Shown: positions 53,014-63,280 of the stretch, piece after piece
Numbering within the stretch: position 1 is the first letter of the stretch
Layout: every line of letters begins with the position of its first letter
DNA from: Phytopythium helicoides
Taxonomy: Eukaryota > Oomycota > Peronosporomycetes > Pythiales > Pythiaceae
DNA length: 64,000 bases
Assembly: GCA_024867545.1 (NCBI GenBank)
Contig: JANFNE010000024.1
Span: 248,001-312,000 of the forward strand
Direction of reading: 5' to 3'
Notes under the pieces: model-generated
Databases searched by the model: none
What the model was told of the DNA's origin: nothing
What the model saw: the letters and a program-made list of their open reading frames with translations, nothing else
Program-made: the position numbers and the translations under genes

Positions 53014-53178
53014 CTACGATGGCTGGTGAACCGAATCCTGCGGCGCCTCGAGCAGCCTCTGGGTCTTGCGTTTAAGGCTGTCTTGCGGGCTCTGCACAGT
53101 GGAGAAACAGATCCAAGCTAGCATTGCCGCTACGATTGCTGTCAGCAGTGGAACAAGGACTATTGCTAACATCGCCAT
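53014..53178 (-). CDS. Candidate 54-aa single-pass membrane micropeptide
   Basis: ATG to TAG frame of 54 codons, with no recognised family. Residues 3-24 form a strong hydrophobic helix (MLAIVLVPLLTAIVAAMLAW), followed by a polar, basic tail (SLKRKTQRLLEAPQD). It could be a membrane micropeptide or an exon encoding a signal anchor of a longer gene. No initiator core is obvious. Confidence 0.3.
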   Translation of the reverse strand: MAMLAIVLVPLLTAIVAAMLAWICFSTVQSPQDSLKRKTQRLLEAPQDSVHQPS

Positions 53179-55268
53179 TCTCCTTTACAACCTGGATCTG
53201 GAACGATGAATGACAAGCAGGAGAATAGCTCCGCAAGATCCATATCATTCGGCTCGATTCAAAGAATTGCGATCCAAAGGTGATGATCGAAGCGATCGAG
53301 GCTGTTGGTCATGCTGCCAAGGCGAATTGCATGCATGTCGAGTGCGCGCTAGTGGTCTCGATGAACATATTTTAGTTGGATTGCTCCAGAATGGTTGAAA
53401 CGATTCCAACTGAACGATCCTCGAGCTAATATGCATCACGAACTAAGAACAGCCGATATTGGTCGATGAATTTCGAGACCAGACTCACTTTTCATGTTTT
53501 CTTTCTCATCGCTCTTGGGCAACGTGCAGTGCATGTCGACTCCGAATGTAAGGGGCAAGGAACCGTCCAAAAGGGGTCTCCGCGAAGATAGAAAGTAGCC
53601 AAAGACAAGTCCGACGATTGCTTTTTCATCGGAGCAGGCTGAGTCAGTTGATTCTTCGGAACTTCCCGACGACGCGGACTGATATCAAATGAGGTGCCCA
53701 GATTTCACCACTAATTCAAGAACGTTACCTGAAGAACACCAGCAACCTAACTTGTGCGATGTTCATGAAGACTGGTAAATAATACTTCATCACCACACGC
53801 ATTCCCCCATGGAAATTCCCGCTCACCGCCATAATCCGGCACCGAAAAGATATCACGCCTGAAACAATTAAAACCTTTCCCGTACAGCAGCTCAATTGCC
53901 TTCCATTAATCGCTCCACGAGCCTCGCTATCGCTCAAAACTTCCGAATGAATGCACTTGCTCGAATCAAGTCCAACAAATGTTGCGCTACCCACCAGTTG
54001 GTGTTTGCCATCTAGCCGGCATGATAAATATCCATGTCGTCAAGATATTATAAATCCAGAGTCGTACTCAACACGATACCACATCGCAGAGACAGTTCCC
54101 GTATATGAGAGCGAGAAAAATCGACGACCACGAAGTAAAATATTGTCAGGCTAAAGTGTAGCATCGACCGTTCTGCCAACCGCGCCAGGAAGTCTCAATG
54201 GGTGAATGACAGCTATAACGCTCGTGACTCCTATATATCCATTGCATTTTCATCGTACAAGCTGTTGACAGCCGTACACGACACATGATTGAGGTATAGC
54301 CGGCCTCATTGGAGAATAACATTATGCGATCGACAAAATCTTTGGATCAAACGTTGTTTGGCGTACGATTCGGCCTTCGTACGTTTGATCATTCCCTGTC
54401 ATCACTTCCATCTCAATGAGATTCACCTCCAGACGCTTGTGTTTGCATACGCCAATAACTATGCTCATATCAGACAGCCTGCGTTGAATGTAGAAGAGAA
54501 TTCATAGACAATCTACGAATATTTTCAGATGTTTGTGCCTTCGTCCACCAAGGATCACGAACATTCGAAGTAGTGCAATCCTCCATCTGCACTCCCTCCT
54601 CCAAGAATATGCGCGAAAGCGCATTTGCAGCTTTTGAGTAAGTCGACGCTAGCTTCGTCTCGGGTTTCCGAGCACTAAAGCAGCACTGGTCGGGCTGGGG
54701 CATCGGATTTGTGGGACAGAGAGAAGCGAGGCTGTCCAATCGCATCGCCGATCTCGTCGGAAAACAAACGACAGATACCTGCGCCAAAGCCGGGTGGGCC
54801 ACGATTGCCTGGAGTCGGAGCTTCCGACTGAACTACTGCATTTCTGCCGCAAACAAACAGACGGCAAGATACGGTGTCATAATCAATCGGATTATTTTCA
54901 ACAAGCCGACAATACCCTTGTGACTATAGTCAATCTCATTCATGGAGAGTGCAAGGTGCACAGCGTAAAAGCCACTTTTGCGCATGCTCACGCGTTAATC
55001 TTGTGATCGTTTACGCTCACGCACATCTCTTGTGATCCCAGATGCTCTTTCAGGAAACACGGGGGTGATACAGGCAGATCTCGTGCTTGCTGTGCCCCTG
55101 AGCTCAGCCTTTGGTGTTCGGAATTGACGACCGCGAATTTCAGGGCGCACAGCTGCTTTTCAATCGCCTACAGCAACAACAACTCTCCACCAAGAACGAG
55201 CGGGAGCAGATTTCCTGCGATGGGATCTCACGAAGTGCGCGCGCACTTCACGCGACTACAAACCACGC
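53179..55268. other. Long region without a supported gene
   Basis: About 2.1 kb. A minus-strand frame at 53994-53725 (GSATFVGLDSSKCIHSEVLS ... VVMKYYLPVFMNIAQ) has coding-like composition but no recognised domain and could be an exon. Elsewhere only short frames. Confidence 0.35.
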
Positions 55269-55323
55269 TCACTTCGCATTCGTCGTTGTGCTCACCACAT
55301 TGCCAACCAAATTCTCCTTCCCA

Positions 55324-56055
55324 ATGAAGACTACCGCCTGCATCTTCGTCGCTGCGTCTGCGCTTGTCGGTTACGTTTCGGCAGCCAGTTTGGTGGTGAT
55401 GCATGTCCAGTATTCCGACAACCTCATCAATGTTGGTGATCTTGACATCTTCAACGCGACCTGGAGCAAGATCTACGCAACCGACGGCAACGACAAAGGT
55501 GCCATCAACGATGACACCTACGAGACCTACTCGAGCACGTGCAAGGGTGCAGAGGAACCAGAATCCGACTTGATTGTGCGCATGGAGATGAACGGCGCGT
55601 GGGGTGCCAACGACGAGACAGGCATTACCACATTTCAGATGCGGGATGCCATCGTGCAGACAGCTTGGGCAGCTTACGAGCAGCTAGCCGCCGAGAAGAA
55701 ATACGACGTGTACAGCGATTGCCGCGGCTTTGCGTGGCAAGAGTCCGTTTCTTACACGTCGACTGCAGCTTGCGGCCCCCTGAGCTCTGTCGCCTGCCCG
55801 GAATCGTGCGAGAGTGAAATGCTGCAATGCATGAAGCACACCAACGGACTGAACCTTCCATCATCACTTCGTGTCAGCGCATACCTCGACGACGAGCTCC
55901 TCGCGGACTCGATCACTTTCTCTCTCAGCGCCACCGCCGCCGAAGGATTTGATGATGGCTGCGGAATTGTCGGAACTATCGCTGAGAAGCTGGCTGGATT
56001 TGTCCCCGTGGTTGGCTCCCTCTTCGCGGCGGGTATTAAATTTGAGTGCAGCTAG
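55324..56055 (+). CDS. Secreted Cys-containing protein, family unknown
   Basis: 243 aa. Signal peptide MKTTACIFVAASALVGYVSA; mature protein with about nine Cys residues, including a CPESCESEMLQC cluster at about 160-170 and a C-terminal FECS. There is no transmembrane helix beyond a mildly hydrophobic IAEKLAGFVPVVGSLFAAGI stretch near the C-terminus. No RXLR or LFLAK motif. The upstream region has an initiator-like CTCACTTCGCATTCG about 45-55 nt before the ATG. Likely an extracellular oomycete protein of unknown role. Confidence 0.7.
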   Translation: MKTTACIFVAASALVGYVSAASLVVMHVQYSDNLINVGDLDIFNATWSKIYATDGNDKGAINDDTYETYSSTCKGAEEPESDLIVRMEMNGAWGANDETGITTFQMRDAIVQTAWAAYEQLAAEKKYDVYSDCRGFAWQESVSYTSTAACGPLSSVACPESCESEMLQCMKHTNGLNLPSSLRVSAYLDDELLADSITFSLSATAAEGFDDGCGIVGTIAEKLAGFVPVVGSLFAAGIKFECS

Positions 56056-57175
56056 ACTCTCTTGCTAGTCCTTCATGGAATTCATGAGGAATTCTTGACG
56101 CAGAATGAGTGCAACAATTTTTCTAGCGCTGGTTATTGGGCATGAATGTTTGTTTTGAGTTTGAACATGTTGCCTGATTTGATGGCCTTCGCCAAGTCTT
56201 CATGTGCTGTTTTGTTGTAGTTGATGGCGGGTTCTTGGCTAATGACTAGACCTTGAGTTCTGTGACTGCCATTTGGGGGTCGTAACTAGGTAGATGCAAT
56301 TCCGGGTAAGGATCATCATTGAGGCAACAACAATTCCGGTGGCACGAACAGTTCGCATGTTGGAACCTCGCCCAAAGAACCAGTATTCCCATGGGTCTGC
56401 CGTGCCAGTAGGCAAATGACAGTTGTAGTCTTACTACAGCAACAAAGCAGGCCTCCGAAGTCAAGGTGTCTCTACATGTGCTGCGATCTTGCTCAGTAGG
56501 ATGCACAGAGTGTATATAGTCTCGTGGATGGCGTCGATTCACCGCTTGGAGAGCTTCGAGGCGGCTGCAGCTTGCTCTCGCAGACTTCCTGTTTGTATAG
56601 ATGACTGTTCAAGCGGAAACACAACAATTGCGCGTTGACCGTCGCGCGTCCCTTGTTCACTCTCAACCTACTATGCGACGTGAAGCCACACGTAGATACA
56701 TTGACTTGGATTCGCTGAACACCGGACAGTGTTCGTGGCCGTTCATTGCTGCCTCTCGCCTGACAGACTAGAGTGCCGTCGCAGCGAAAGCCCTGGGGAC
56801 GTCTGGAGACTGGATGCTTGAATTTGCAGCCTGGTGAGTCGGGAAGTGCAGCGGCAAGAACTCCACCTCGCAACGCGCTGAGTATGGAGTGGTCATTGTC
56901 CAATCAACAGTAAGAGCTCATGAAATACTTGCCCAATCATTTTGTACTATTGCGCTTGTGGTATTCTAACTGACGACAGCCGGGTTGAAATGATTGCGCG
57001 AAGATGGGGTGAAATTAGACGAGATTTCAACACAGCGGGGTGGGTGGAAACTATGATAGGGAACTATACTTACAATGGAGACGAAAGTGTTGTTGGAGCT
57101 GATTGAGCCATGGACGAAAAACGGATCGGTTCATGTGCATGTACATTATAAACAAATGTAATACTTGTGCAAGAA
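56056..57175. other. Intergenic region, no supported gene
   Basis: About 1.1 kb between two convergent genes; overlapping short frames on both strands, no motif recognised. Confidence 0.45.
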
Positions 57176-58570
57176 CTAATTCGTAGCGTTGTCATCGAAA
57201 ATGTCAAGCTCACCCAGTGCGTCGGCAACAACACCCATGCTGGGGCGGTCTTCCGGATTAAAGCAGCACATGCTCACAATTATCTCCCATACCTTCTCCT
57301 TGATCATTGGTGGCTTTTGTGGCAGTGTACCCTTAATGACGTGAGTATTGACTGCCGTATCATCTAGAATGTCGTTTTCACTTCCCCACGGATATGCACC
57401 AGAGAAAGCTTCGACCATGCACATGCCAAAAGAGTACACATCAGATGCAAAAGTTGCGCAGCCGCCATTCAACACTTCAGGAGCTTTCCATCGATACACG
57501 CCAAGCGCGCCTCCTCCCTCTTCATCTAATTGCTCTCCATGGCGGTTCTGGAAGCGACTAAGGCTGAAATCTGTTAGCTTTGCTGATTCAGAAGTGACAA
57601 CGAAGATATCTGAAACGGCGACAAGAATATTGTTTCCTTTCAAGTCACCATGTACAATGCCTCTGTCATGAAGGTATGTAAGCCCGAGAGCAGTTTGATA
57701 AACTAGCATCCAACAGTGTAGCAATGTCGGCATGCTTTCTTCTTCTGCTGAAGCTTCTTCCTCTTTCTCTTTTTCTTTCAGGAACGCCGGAAGGGTCCCA
57801 CCGTTTATCCACTCACAGACAAAGAAAGGTCGAGGTCCAACATGACACGCTCCATATAGCTTCACGATGTGTGGGTGGTTCAACATGAACCAAATATTGG
57901 CCTCTTGAACGAATGCGTCACGCTGTACAGGACTATTTGCATCATGGAGAATCTTGATCACAACGTCCGTGTCAAACCACTTGCCTCGATACACAGAACC
58001 AAACGATCCACCGTCAATGTACTCGCCTAGCTCGATTTCATACGGTGGAATGAACCAATCGGGGAGCACTACATGACCAACCACACTCTGTGCGCGCTGG
58101 TAGCTATTCCGAAGCGCTTCGAGTCCAGTCTGTGAATACCCACCACTTCGTTTTGTAGTCTCAAACAACGCGATCATTGCCTCCTCTTCAGTTTCTGGTA
58201 TGGAAGCCAATGAGCCGGTGTGTCGGATAAGCGACGAAATGAACTGGTTCTGATGGTAGGCGTCACGATTCCACGCACCATCCCAAGTATGTAGGTGCGA
58301 ACTAGGATTAAGTTCTGGGAACGTTAGTAGACGGTCAAGTTCGTGATGAAAGGAGTAGTGCCGACTGGCAATTGTTCGCACGCCGATTAACTGTGTGAAC
58401 TGGCTGCATCTTTCGCTCAAGCTTTCTTGACACTTCAACACTGTAGTGTTGTAGAATTTTTTAGTAACAGCGCACAGCTGGTGGACAAGCTCAGCTGGAA
58501 GTAAACGGCATGTTTGATTGTGCAGCTGCTCGTACAGGTCAAGAAGCCGTTGATACACATGGAGATCCAA
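57176..58570 (-). CDS. TKL-type protein kinase domain, in frame with the upstream pseudokinase
   Basis: 464 open codons but no ATG at the beginning; the frame is continuous with the upstream gene apart from one TAA. An alpha-helical N-terminal region (VYQRLLDLYEQL onward) leads to a kinase domain: glycine loop DGGSFGSVYRGKW, catalytic Lys in VVIKIL, HPHIVKLYGACHVG, an acidic insert (KEKEKEEEASAEEE), catalytic loop VHGDLKGNN (HGD instead of HRD), DFSLSR (DFS instead of DFG), WKAPEVL and DVYSFGMCMVEAF. Key Lys, catalytic Asp, Asn and metal-binding Asp are all present, so activity is plausible. Tyrosine-kinase-like kinases are expanded in oomycetes. Confidence 0.85.
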   Translation of the reverse strand: MDLHVYQRLLDLYEQLHNQTCRLLPAELVHQLCAVTKKFYNTTVLKCQESLSERCSQFTQLIGVRTIASRHYSFHHELDRLLTFPELNPSSHLHTWDGAWNRDAYHQNQFISSLIRHTGSLASIPETEEEAMIALFETTKRSGGYSQTGLEALRNSYQRAQSVVGHVVLPDWFIPPYEIELGEYIDGGSFGSVYRGKWFDTDVVIKILHDANSPVQRDAFVQEANIWFMLNHPHIVKLYGACHVGPRPFFVCEWINGGTLPAFLKEKEKEEEASAEEESMPTLLHCWMLVYQTALGLTYLHDRGIVHGDLKGNNILVAVSDIFVVTSESAKLTDFSLSRFQNRHGEQLDEEGGGALGVYRWKAPEVLNGGCATFASDVYSFGMCMVEAFSGAYPWGSENDILDDTAVNTHVIKGTLPQKPPMIKEKVWEIIVSMCCFNPEDRPSMGVVADALGELDIFDDNATN

Positions 58571-58573
58571 CTT

Positions 58574-60055
58574 TTAAACGCTGTCGTCACAATTAAAGTG
58601 GCTGCTCATTTCTGCAAATATGCAGCGCAGGGTTTTGCCAGTCAGGAAGGGATCCATGTCACCAACTCGTAGGTCTGACTCAAATACACTCGAGTAATCT
58701 TCCTGTGGCTTGATGAGCGCGTGTGCTTGTTGAGCGATTCGTAGTGCAACTAAATGATCAGCTGCATCGGCATTTATCATGGCTTGAAGAATGACCCATT
58801 CCTGATCGGTCACGAATTCTGGCCGCTCTGATTCTGGGGTGAGTTCAGAATAAAGGTAACCCAACGCGAGCCGGTGAAACTCGAACGACCCAAGTATCTT
58901 TTGGGCTAAATTCTTGAAAGTAATCGCAAAACTGTGTTTGCCTTCTTCACTATCAAACTCAATGATATCACACCCACGAACGACGATGACATCATTAAGG
59001 GAGGTAACGACATCACTCGTGATTGAACGATGTGTCAAACCGCATTCGCGCAGATAGTGCAGTCCCATCAGGCAAGAGTACAAATGATCCCACGAGGTTA
59101 TTTGTGCATCATCATCAATGTGCTCGTGGATAAAAAAGCGCTTGCCAACGTGGCACGCGGCGAAGAGCTTGATGATGACTGGATGATTAAAGGCTTGCCA
59201 CCGCTTCACTTGCAATAGAAACGACTCCTCGCTTTCGCCTTTTCTTGTTGGATAGTGCAGACTAACAGCAGTTCCACCCCACGTGTGCTCATCAAAATCA
59301 ACTTTGCCGAGCTCAAAAGGGGTAGTGAACCATTCCGGGACACTGATAAGGGCCACCCATGTCAAATTAGTCAACCGACTGTAGAAGGATTCCATGGTGT
59401 CTCTCTCCACTGCAAGCAGTACAGTCGAATCGCCACAGAGCTCGTGTTTTAGTAGTGTCAGCAACTCAATGCAATAGTCATCCTCGCAGTCACCAGCTAC
59501 GTGTTTGATGTGGGCAAGAAGCGACTCGTCAGTTTTAAAGCGCTCGACATACGCCTGTACTCGATCCGTGCGCTCCATTTCCAGTAGTGGCTGCCATATT
59601 TCAGCACTGATTTCCCCAGGATCTCCTTTCTCCAGCAGCTGCTCGTCAAACAGACGATGAACAACTTTGACGATTGTCACTAGAGTCTCCGTGTACGCCA
59701 GTCGAATTAGATCACGCTTCTCGCTCTTGAAAATCTCTAGTGCGTACAGGACGCTCATTGTTTGCGTCGATTTGGATCTCCAGTGTTTAACACTGGAAGA
59801 GAAGGTGCTAAGTCGCTTGAACAAACTCTGGAAGCACGTGTCAAGCCCGTCAAAAACGTCGGTGAGAGGTTCTTTCGTCTCGCCTTCTACCGCGATGCTG
59901 TCACCGAGATCGTCGCTATCATTGCTCCACTCATGAGATAAGGATCTCAATCGATTCATCTGGAAAAACTCGTCAATGTCGTCAAGGACACTGTCGTAGG
60001 CTTCGGACTCGACATCATCGCTCTCCGCTCCGTCACCTCGCCAGAGATCGCTCAT
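58574..60055 (-). CDS. TKL-type pseudokinase
   Basis: 493-aa frame starting MSDLWRGDGAESDD, with an acidic N-terminus, then a helical region similar in arrangement to the neighbouring kinase, then a degenerate kinase domain. PEWFTTPFELGKVDFDEHTW corresponds to the kinase entry, AFNHPVIIKLFAACHVGKRF to the alpha-C/beta-4 region, and the catalytic loop reads LTHRSITSDVV without the catalytic Asp; no DFG and no APE can be found, and the glycine loop is lost. It therefore looks catalytically dead. The stop (58576-58574) lies one codon before the active kinase frame. Confidence 0.8.
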   Translation of the reverse strand: MSDLWRGDGAESDDVESEAYDSVLDDIDEFFQMNRLRSLSHEWSNDSDDLGDSIAVEGETKEPLTDVFDGLDTCFQSLFKRLSTFSSSVKHWRSKSTQTMSVLYALEIFKSEKRDLIRLAYTETLVTIVKVVHRLFDEQLLEKGDPGEISAEIWQPLLEMERTDRVQAYVERFKTDESLLAHIKHVAGDCEDDYCIELLTLLKHELCGDSTVLLAVERDTMESFYSRLTNLTWVALISVPEWFTTPFELGKVDFDEHTWGGTAVSLHYPTRKGESEESFLLQVKRWQAFNHPVIIKLFAACHVGKRFFIHEHIDDDAQITSWDHLYSCLMGLHYLRECGLTHRSITSDVVTSLNDVIVVRGCDIIEFDSEEGKHSFAITFKNLAQKILGSFEFHRLALGYLYSELTPESERPEFVTDQEWVILQAMINADAADHLVALRIAQQAHALIKPQEDYSSVFESDLRVGDMDPFLTGKTLRCIFAEMSSHFNCDDSV

Positions 60056-60404
60056 GTGTCTTCGTAGGCGGGCGCGAGCTCCTCAGGGCTTGTCGCGCGT
60101 GCTTTGGATAATGAGTCCAGTCGTTCGAACTAGATGATTTGTATGTTGCACAAAAGGTACCCAATGCATTTTGCCACCCAATCTCTCTACCCTTCCGAGA
60201 AGATTCGTCGCTATGGAGGCGCTTGCTGGCCTTGTGTGTACCTTGATGAGTGCCGATCGACTTGACTGAATTAATACAAGAAACTGGCGGTGCTGCTGTC
60301 GTTCGGGCAGCCGTTCCAGCGCTTCGATCGCGACGCGCGTAGCTCAGGCACCACCAGCTGCACGCCAAAGTGCCCATGGAAGCGGCGAGGGCGAGCAGTA
60401 GGAT

Positions 60405-61500
60405 ATGCCCACCAAGCTCGCGATCGGGGGCGACAGGGGCTTCGCTGTCAACTCGGAAGACAGGTTCGTGGTCTCCAAGGCGCACCCGGTCGTGGTACTG
60501 TACCACGACCGATTAGATACATCGGGTGCAGACGCAAGAACTGGGGTGGCTCTGGTGGATGCGGCGCAGCTCTCGACCATTACGCCGAGACAGGAGGCTT
60601 CAACCCGCTCGCGTTTAAGCTGGAACGACCACGTCGGAGGGTGGCGACGTCTATAGTTGCCCCTCAGATGAAGACCACTTGGTGTCGAACATGCACCTGA
60701 TCAAGCACCTCTCGCGATTTGGCATCAATGTCGCGAATCTGATAAAGACCAAATAGTCGATGAACGAGTTCCAGGTTGGCTTAAACCTCTCATACGAGTT
60801 TGACGCCATCACCAAATCAAGAAAGAAGCTTCAGTGTGTGTCGGAACCAGGCTTGATCGGATTGAAATCTGGGCAACAGCTTCTACAAGAATTTGGTTCT
60901 CGAGCTCTTTCTGGCGCTGCCAGAAGTGCGTCTCCGATAAGAAGACCCGGCTAATTTGCTTCAATCTCGGCAAGCCACGATTCCTCCAGTAGACTTTACC
61001 GTGTAGATGACCAAACTTGCGCGTGGAGTATGGACTGGTAGGTATGGCAAGTCGTTCAAGACGCTCAATGTTGGCGTCGAAGAGGAGGATGAGGCTCACA
61101 AACAAAAGCTTCGTCCAATCACGCTCCGTGGTCTTGTCAGAGAACCGCTCTGATTGTTCGACTGGACAGCAGCAAGATGCTGTCGAGTACTTGCAATATA
61201 TACTTGATTTGATGGCCCGCCAGGAGCGTACCAACGCCAAGCGTATTGGACATCTACTTCCAGATGAAGTTCCGGCTGACTTATCAACGACAAACTTGTT
61301 CAAGTTCAAGGTGTGATGGCACCATGCCATATTCGCTGGATATCGGTAGCAGCAGCATTTTTTCGCATTCGGAACGATCGCAACCTGTTCTTTATAACGT
61401 GTTGGATGGCTGCCACAGCGAACTCGAGTCGCCCATACAGATGCATTGCTACTCGGATCTATTGTCGATGTAGGCGCTGGGCCAGTTCCTCCACTTTGCG
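60405..61500 (+). pseudogene. Decayed isopeptidase T (USP5/USP13-like) copy
   Basis: Blocks of a ubiquitin-specific protease appear in order but in different frames: PTKLAIGGDRGFAVNSEDRF at about 60408; ALDHYAETGGFNPLAFKL (zinc-finger UBP end) at about 60575; EDHLVSNMHLIKHLSRFGIN; GLNLSYEFDAITKS; then LGNSFYKNLVLELFLALPEV at about 60870, where the catalytic Cys of the LGNSCY box is Phe; GVWTGRYGKSFK; and GQQQDAVEYLQYILDLM at about 61170. Numerous frame changes and stops and the lost nucleophile show a pseudogene. The C-terminal UBA and His-box regions were not recognised. Confidence 0.75.
60487..60511. repeat. Eleven-base inverted repeat
   Basis: cggtcgtggta, ctg, taccacgaccg; a perfect hairpin inside the isopeptidase T relic. 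Confidence 0.4.
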
Positions 61501-62728
61501 CATCTGTGTGAATGCACGTTTTGAGATGCTGTATTTTTCCTGGTCTCGTCACAGTATGCCTAAGTACCTCGGCCTCAATCTTTACTGCTGTTTTCTATGG
61601 CGTCGGCCTGCTGCTCGAGCTTCCTTCCAGCCCGTGCTTTTGCGGCAGACGCTGCCGTCGTCATTGTGTTTAGAAAATTGTTGCTATGCTTATTGATGAA
61701 CTTGCTCAAGATGCTTGCGCACCAGCCATTATACATGGGTCTAATCACTGCTGTCGTAAACAATACCATGCACTTGCCAGCTTTGTATGTCCCCGGGGAG
61801 TGGGTTGTGACAGAAATCTCTTCAACACCCTCCATCGTTGCGTGTATGATCTAGCCCCCTCAAGTGAATGCAAATGTTGCAACTTAAACGAATAGCACTC
61901 CACAAAAGTTTGTAACGCAAATGCAGGAATCAGATTTGTATTGATGACACCTTCAGCTTGCTACTAGACAACTTTAAGCTGGGGCAGTAGAATCAAGGTC
62001 AATATAGAATCAAGGTCAATAGCAACCACGCGACTCGGTATTGACGAGCGTCTTGCTCGTCTGTTTCCGTATCATAAGATATGCGTTGAGCGATGGGATT
62101 CCCATGAAGACGTTTGCACGGCCTTGACCCTGAGATACGTACACTTGTACCTGTTGGTTTTAGTTAGTTTTTGATATTAATTTAATATGCTGGACAGTTC
62201 TCGGTAGATGGATATTTCTCCCCTGCGTAGAGCAGTATATTGACGCACTCGCGTCAACATATCTGATTGGCCAGATAATCCTAGCACTGACATTGGAAGA
62301 CAGAAAACTTCATGCCGAAGTTTGGAGGAAAGATCAGAGACAGCACTTGTCGTAGGTTCACAACACAACAAAACATCAGCCAACGGAGATACTTATAGAT
62401 CTATATCCAGAATTCATACATGAATACGGACTCAATTCAACACTTGGCTTGGTCATCTACACACTCGCCATTTTATCAACATGCAATAACCGAGGATCTT
62501 TTATAAATTTTAGCCCCACTAGTTGGGCGATGATCAAACATTCGTGGTTGACTCAAGTTGGATAGGACAGCACTCATTCACAGCTTTTCGAAAAACTCGA
62601 AATATTCGAGGTTTCAATATCTATATGCATCTCATTCATGATAGTTACGGCCTACACGGCCACCTAGTTTGGTGTCCTTCAGAGGAAATCGCCTGAAAAC
62701 GCTCACGTCACGTCACATCGGTACTTAC
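61501..62728. other. Region without a supported gene
   Basis: Contains a direct duplication of tagaatcaaggtcaata at about 61989-62022 and AT-rich DNA; it may include the decayed 3' part of the isopeptidase T copy. Confidence 0.4.
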
Positions 62729-63205
62729 TTAGCAGTGGACTGAATCGTCCTCAGTCGGCTGGCAGTTCGTCACCGTGTAAGCTGTGCCGTCCGTGCAGTT
62801 ACCAGCAGCAATGTCACCCTGGTCAGGAGGGAAAAAAGTCGTCCGCCAGTAGCGAACCCACATCCCCGAGTCGCCAGAGCTCAAGACGCCGAACGAGTTA
62901 CGACCCTTGGTCAATTCGCGCTGGACCCAATTGGCGGCAGCGAATTGGCAGTCGTACGTGGGACTGGCGATCCAGCACGCGAGCTGGTGGCAGTTCTTTG
63001 CATTCGAAGCGGCCGACACGATGTCCGCGACCCCCGTGGCCAGGTTGATACTGCTGACAGCGATGGACGACACCGAGTCGATCGTGCTCGTAGTGCCGGT
63101 AGCGGCGGAGCGCAGCGCGCGAGCCTCCGACGGCTGGACCTCGGCGACCTCTGCATTGCCGATCGCGAGGAGACCGGCGACAACGAGCGCGAAGAACGTC
63201 TTCAT
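62729..63205 (-). CDS. Small secreted protein with RXLR-type motif
   Basis: 158 aa. Signal peptide of about 18 residues (MKTFFALVVAGLLAIGNA), then EVAEVQPSEARALRSAATG: an R-A-L-R motif at residues 29-32, inside the window where host-translocation RXLR motifs occur in oomycete effectors. No dEER follow-up; the next region is Ser/Thr/Ala-rich, then a Cys-containing C-terminal domain (NCHQLACW, YDCQF, GNCTDGTAY, NCQP, SVHC) that resembles neither a WY fold nor an elicitin by eye. An excellent initiator core lies at 63261-63280. The in-frame extension to 63298 is not needed. Candidate effector or apoplastic protein; the motif could be chance. Confidence 0.6.
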   Translation of the reverse strand: MKTFFALVVAGLLAIGNAEVAEVQPSEARALRSAATGTTSTIDSVSSIAVSSINLATGVADIVSAASNAKNCHQLACWIASPTYDCQFAAANWVQRELTKGRNSFGVLSSGDSGMWVRYWRTTFFPPDQGDIAAGNCTDGTAYTVTNCQPTEDDSVHC

Positions 63206-63260
63206 GGTGACAAAAGTCGTGAGCTGGTAGAGTCTTGCAGTGGTGTTGAGGGTGAGGGAG

Positions 63261-63280
63261 GGCAAATTGGGAAATGAAAG
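63261..63280 (-). promoter_or_regulatory. Initiator core of the small secreted protein gene
   Basis: Minus strand CTTTCATTTCCCAATTTGCC, a textbook oomycete initiator plus flanking promoter element 56-75 nt upstream of the ATG. Confidence 0.65.

Noticed and set aside
60033..60506. 157-codon minus-strand frame upstream of the pseudokinase
   Set aside because: It overlaps the isopeptidase T relic on the other strand and has no recognisable domain.
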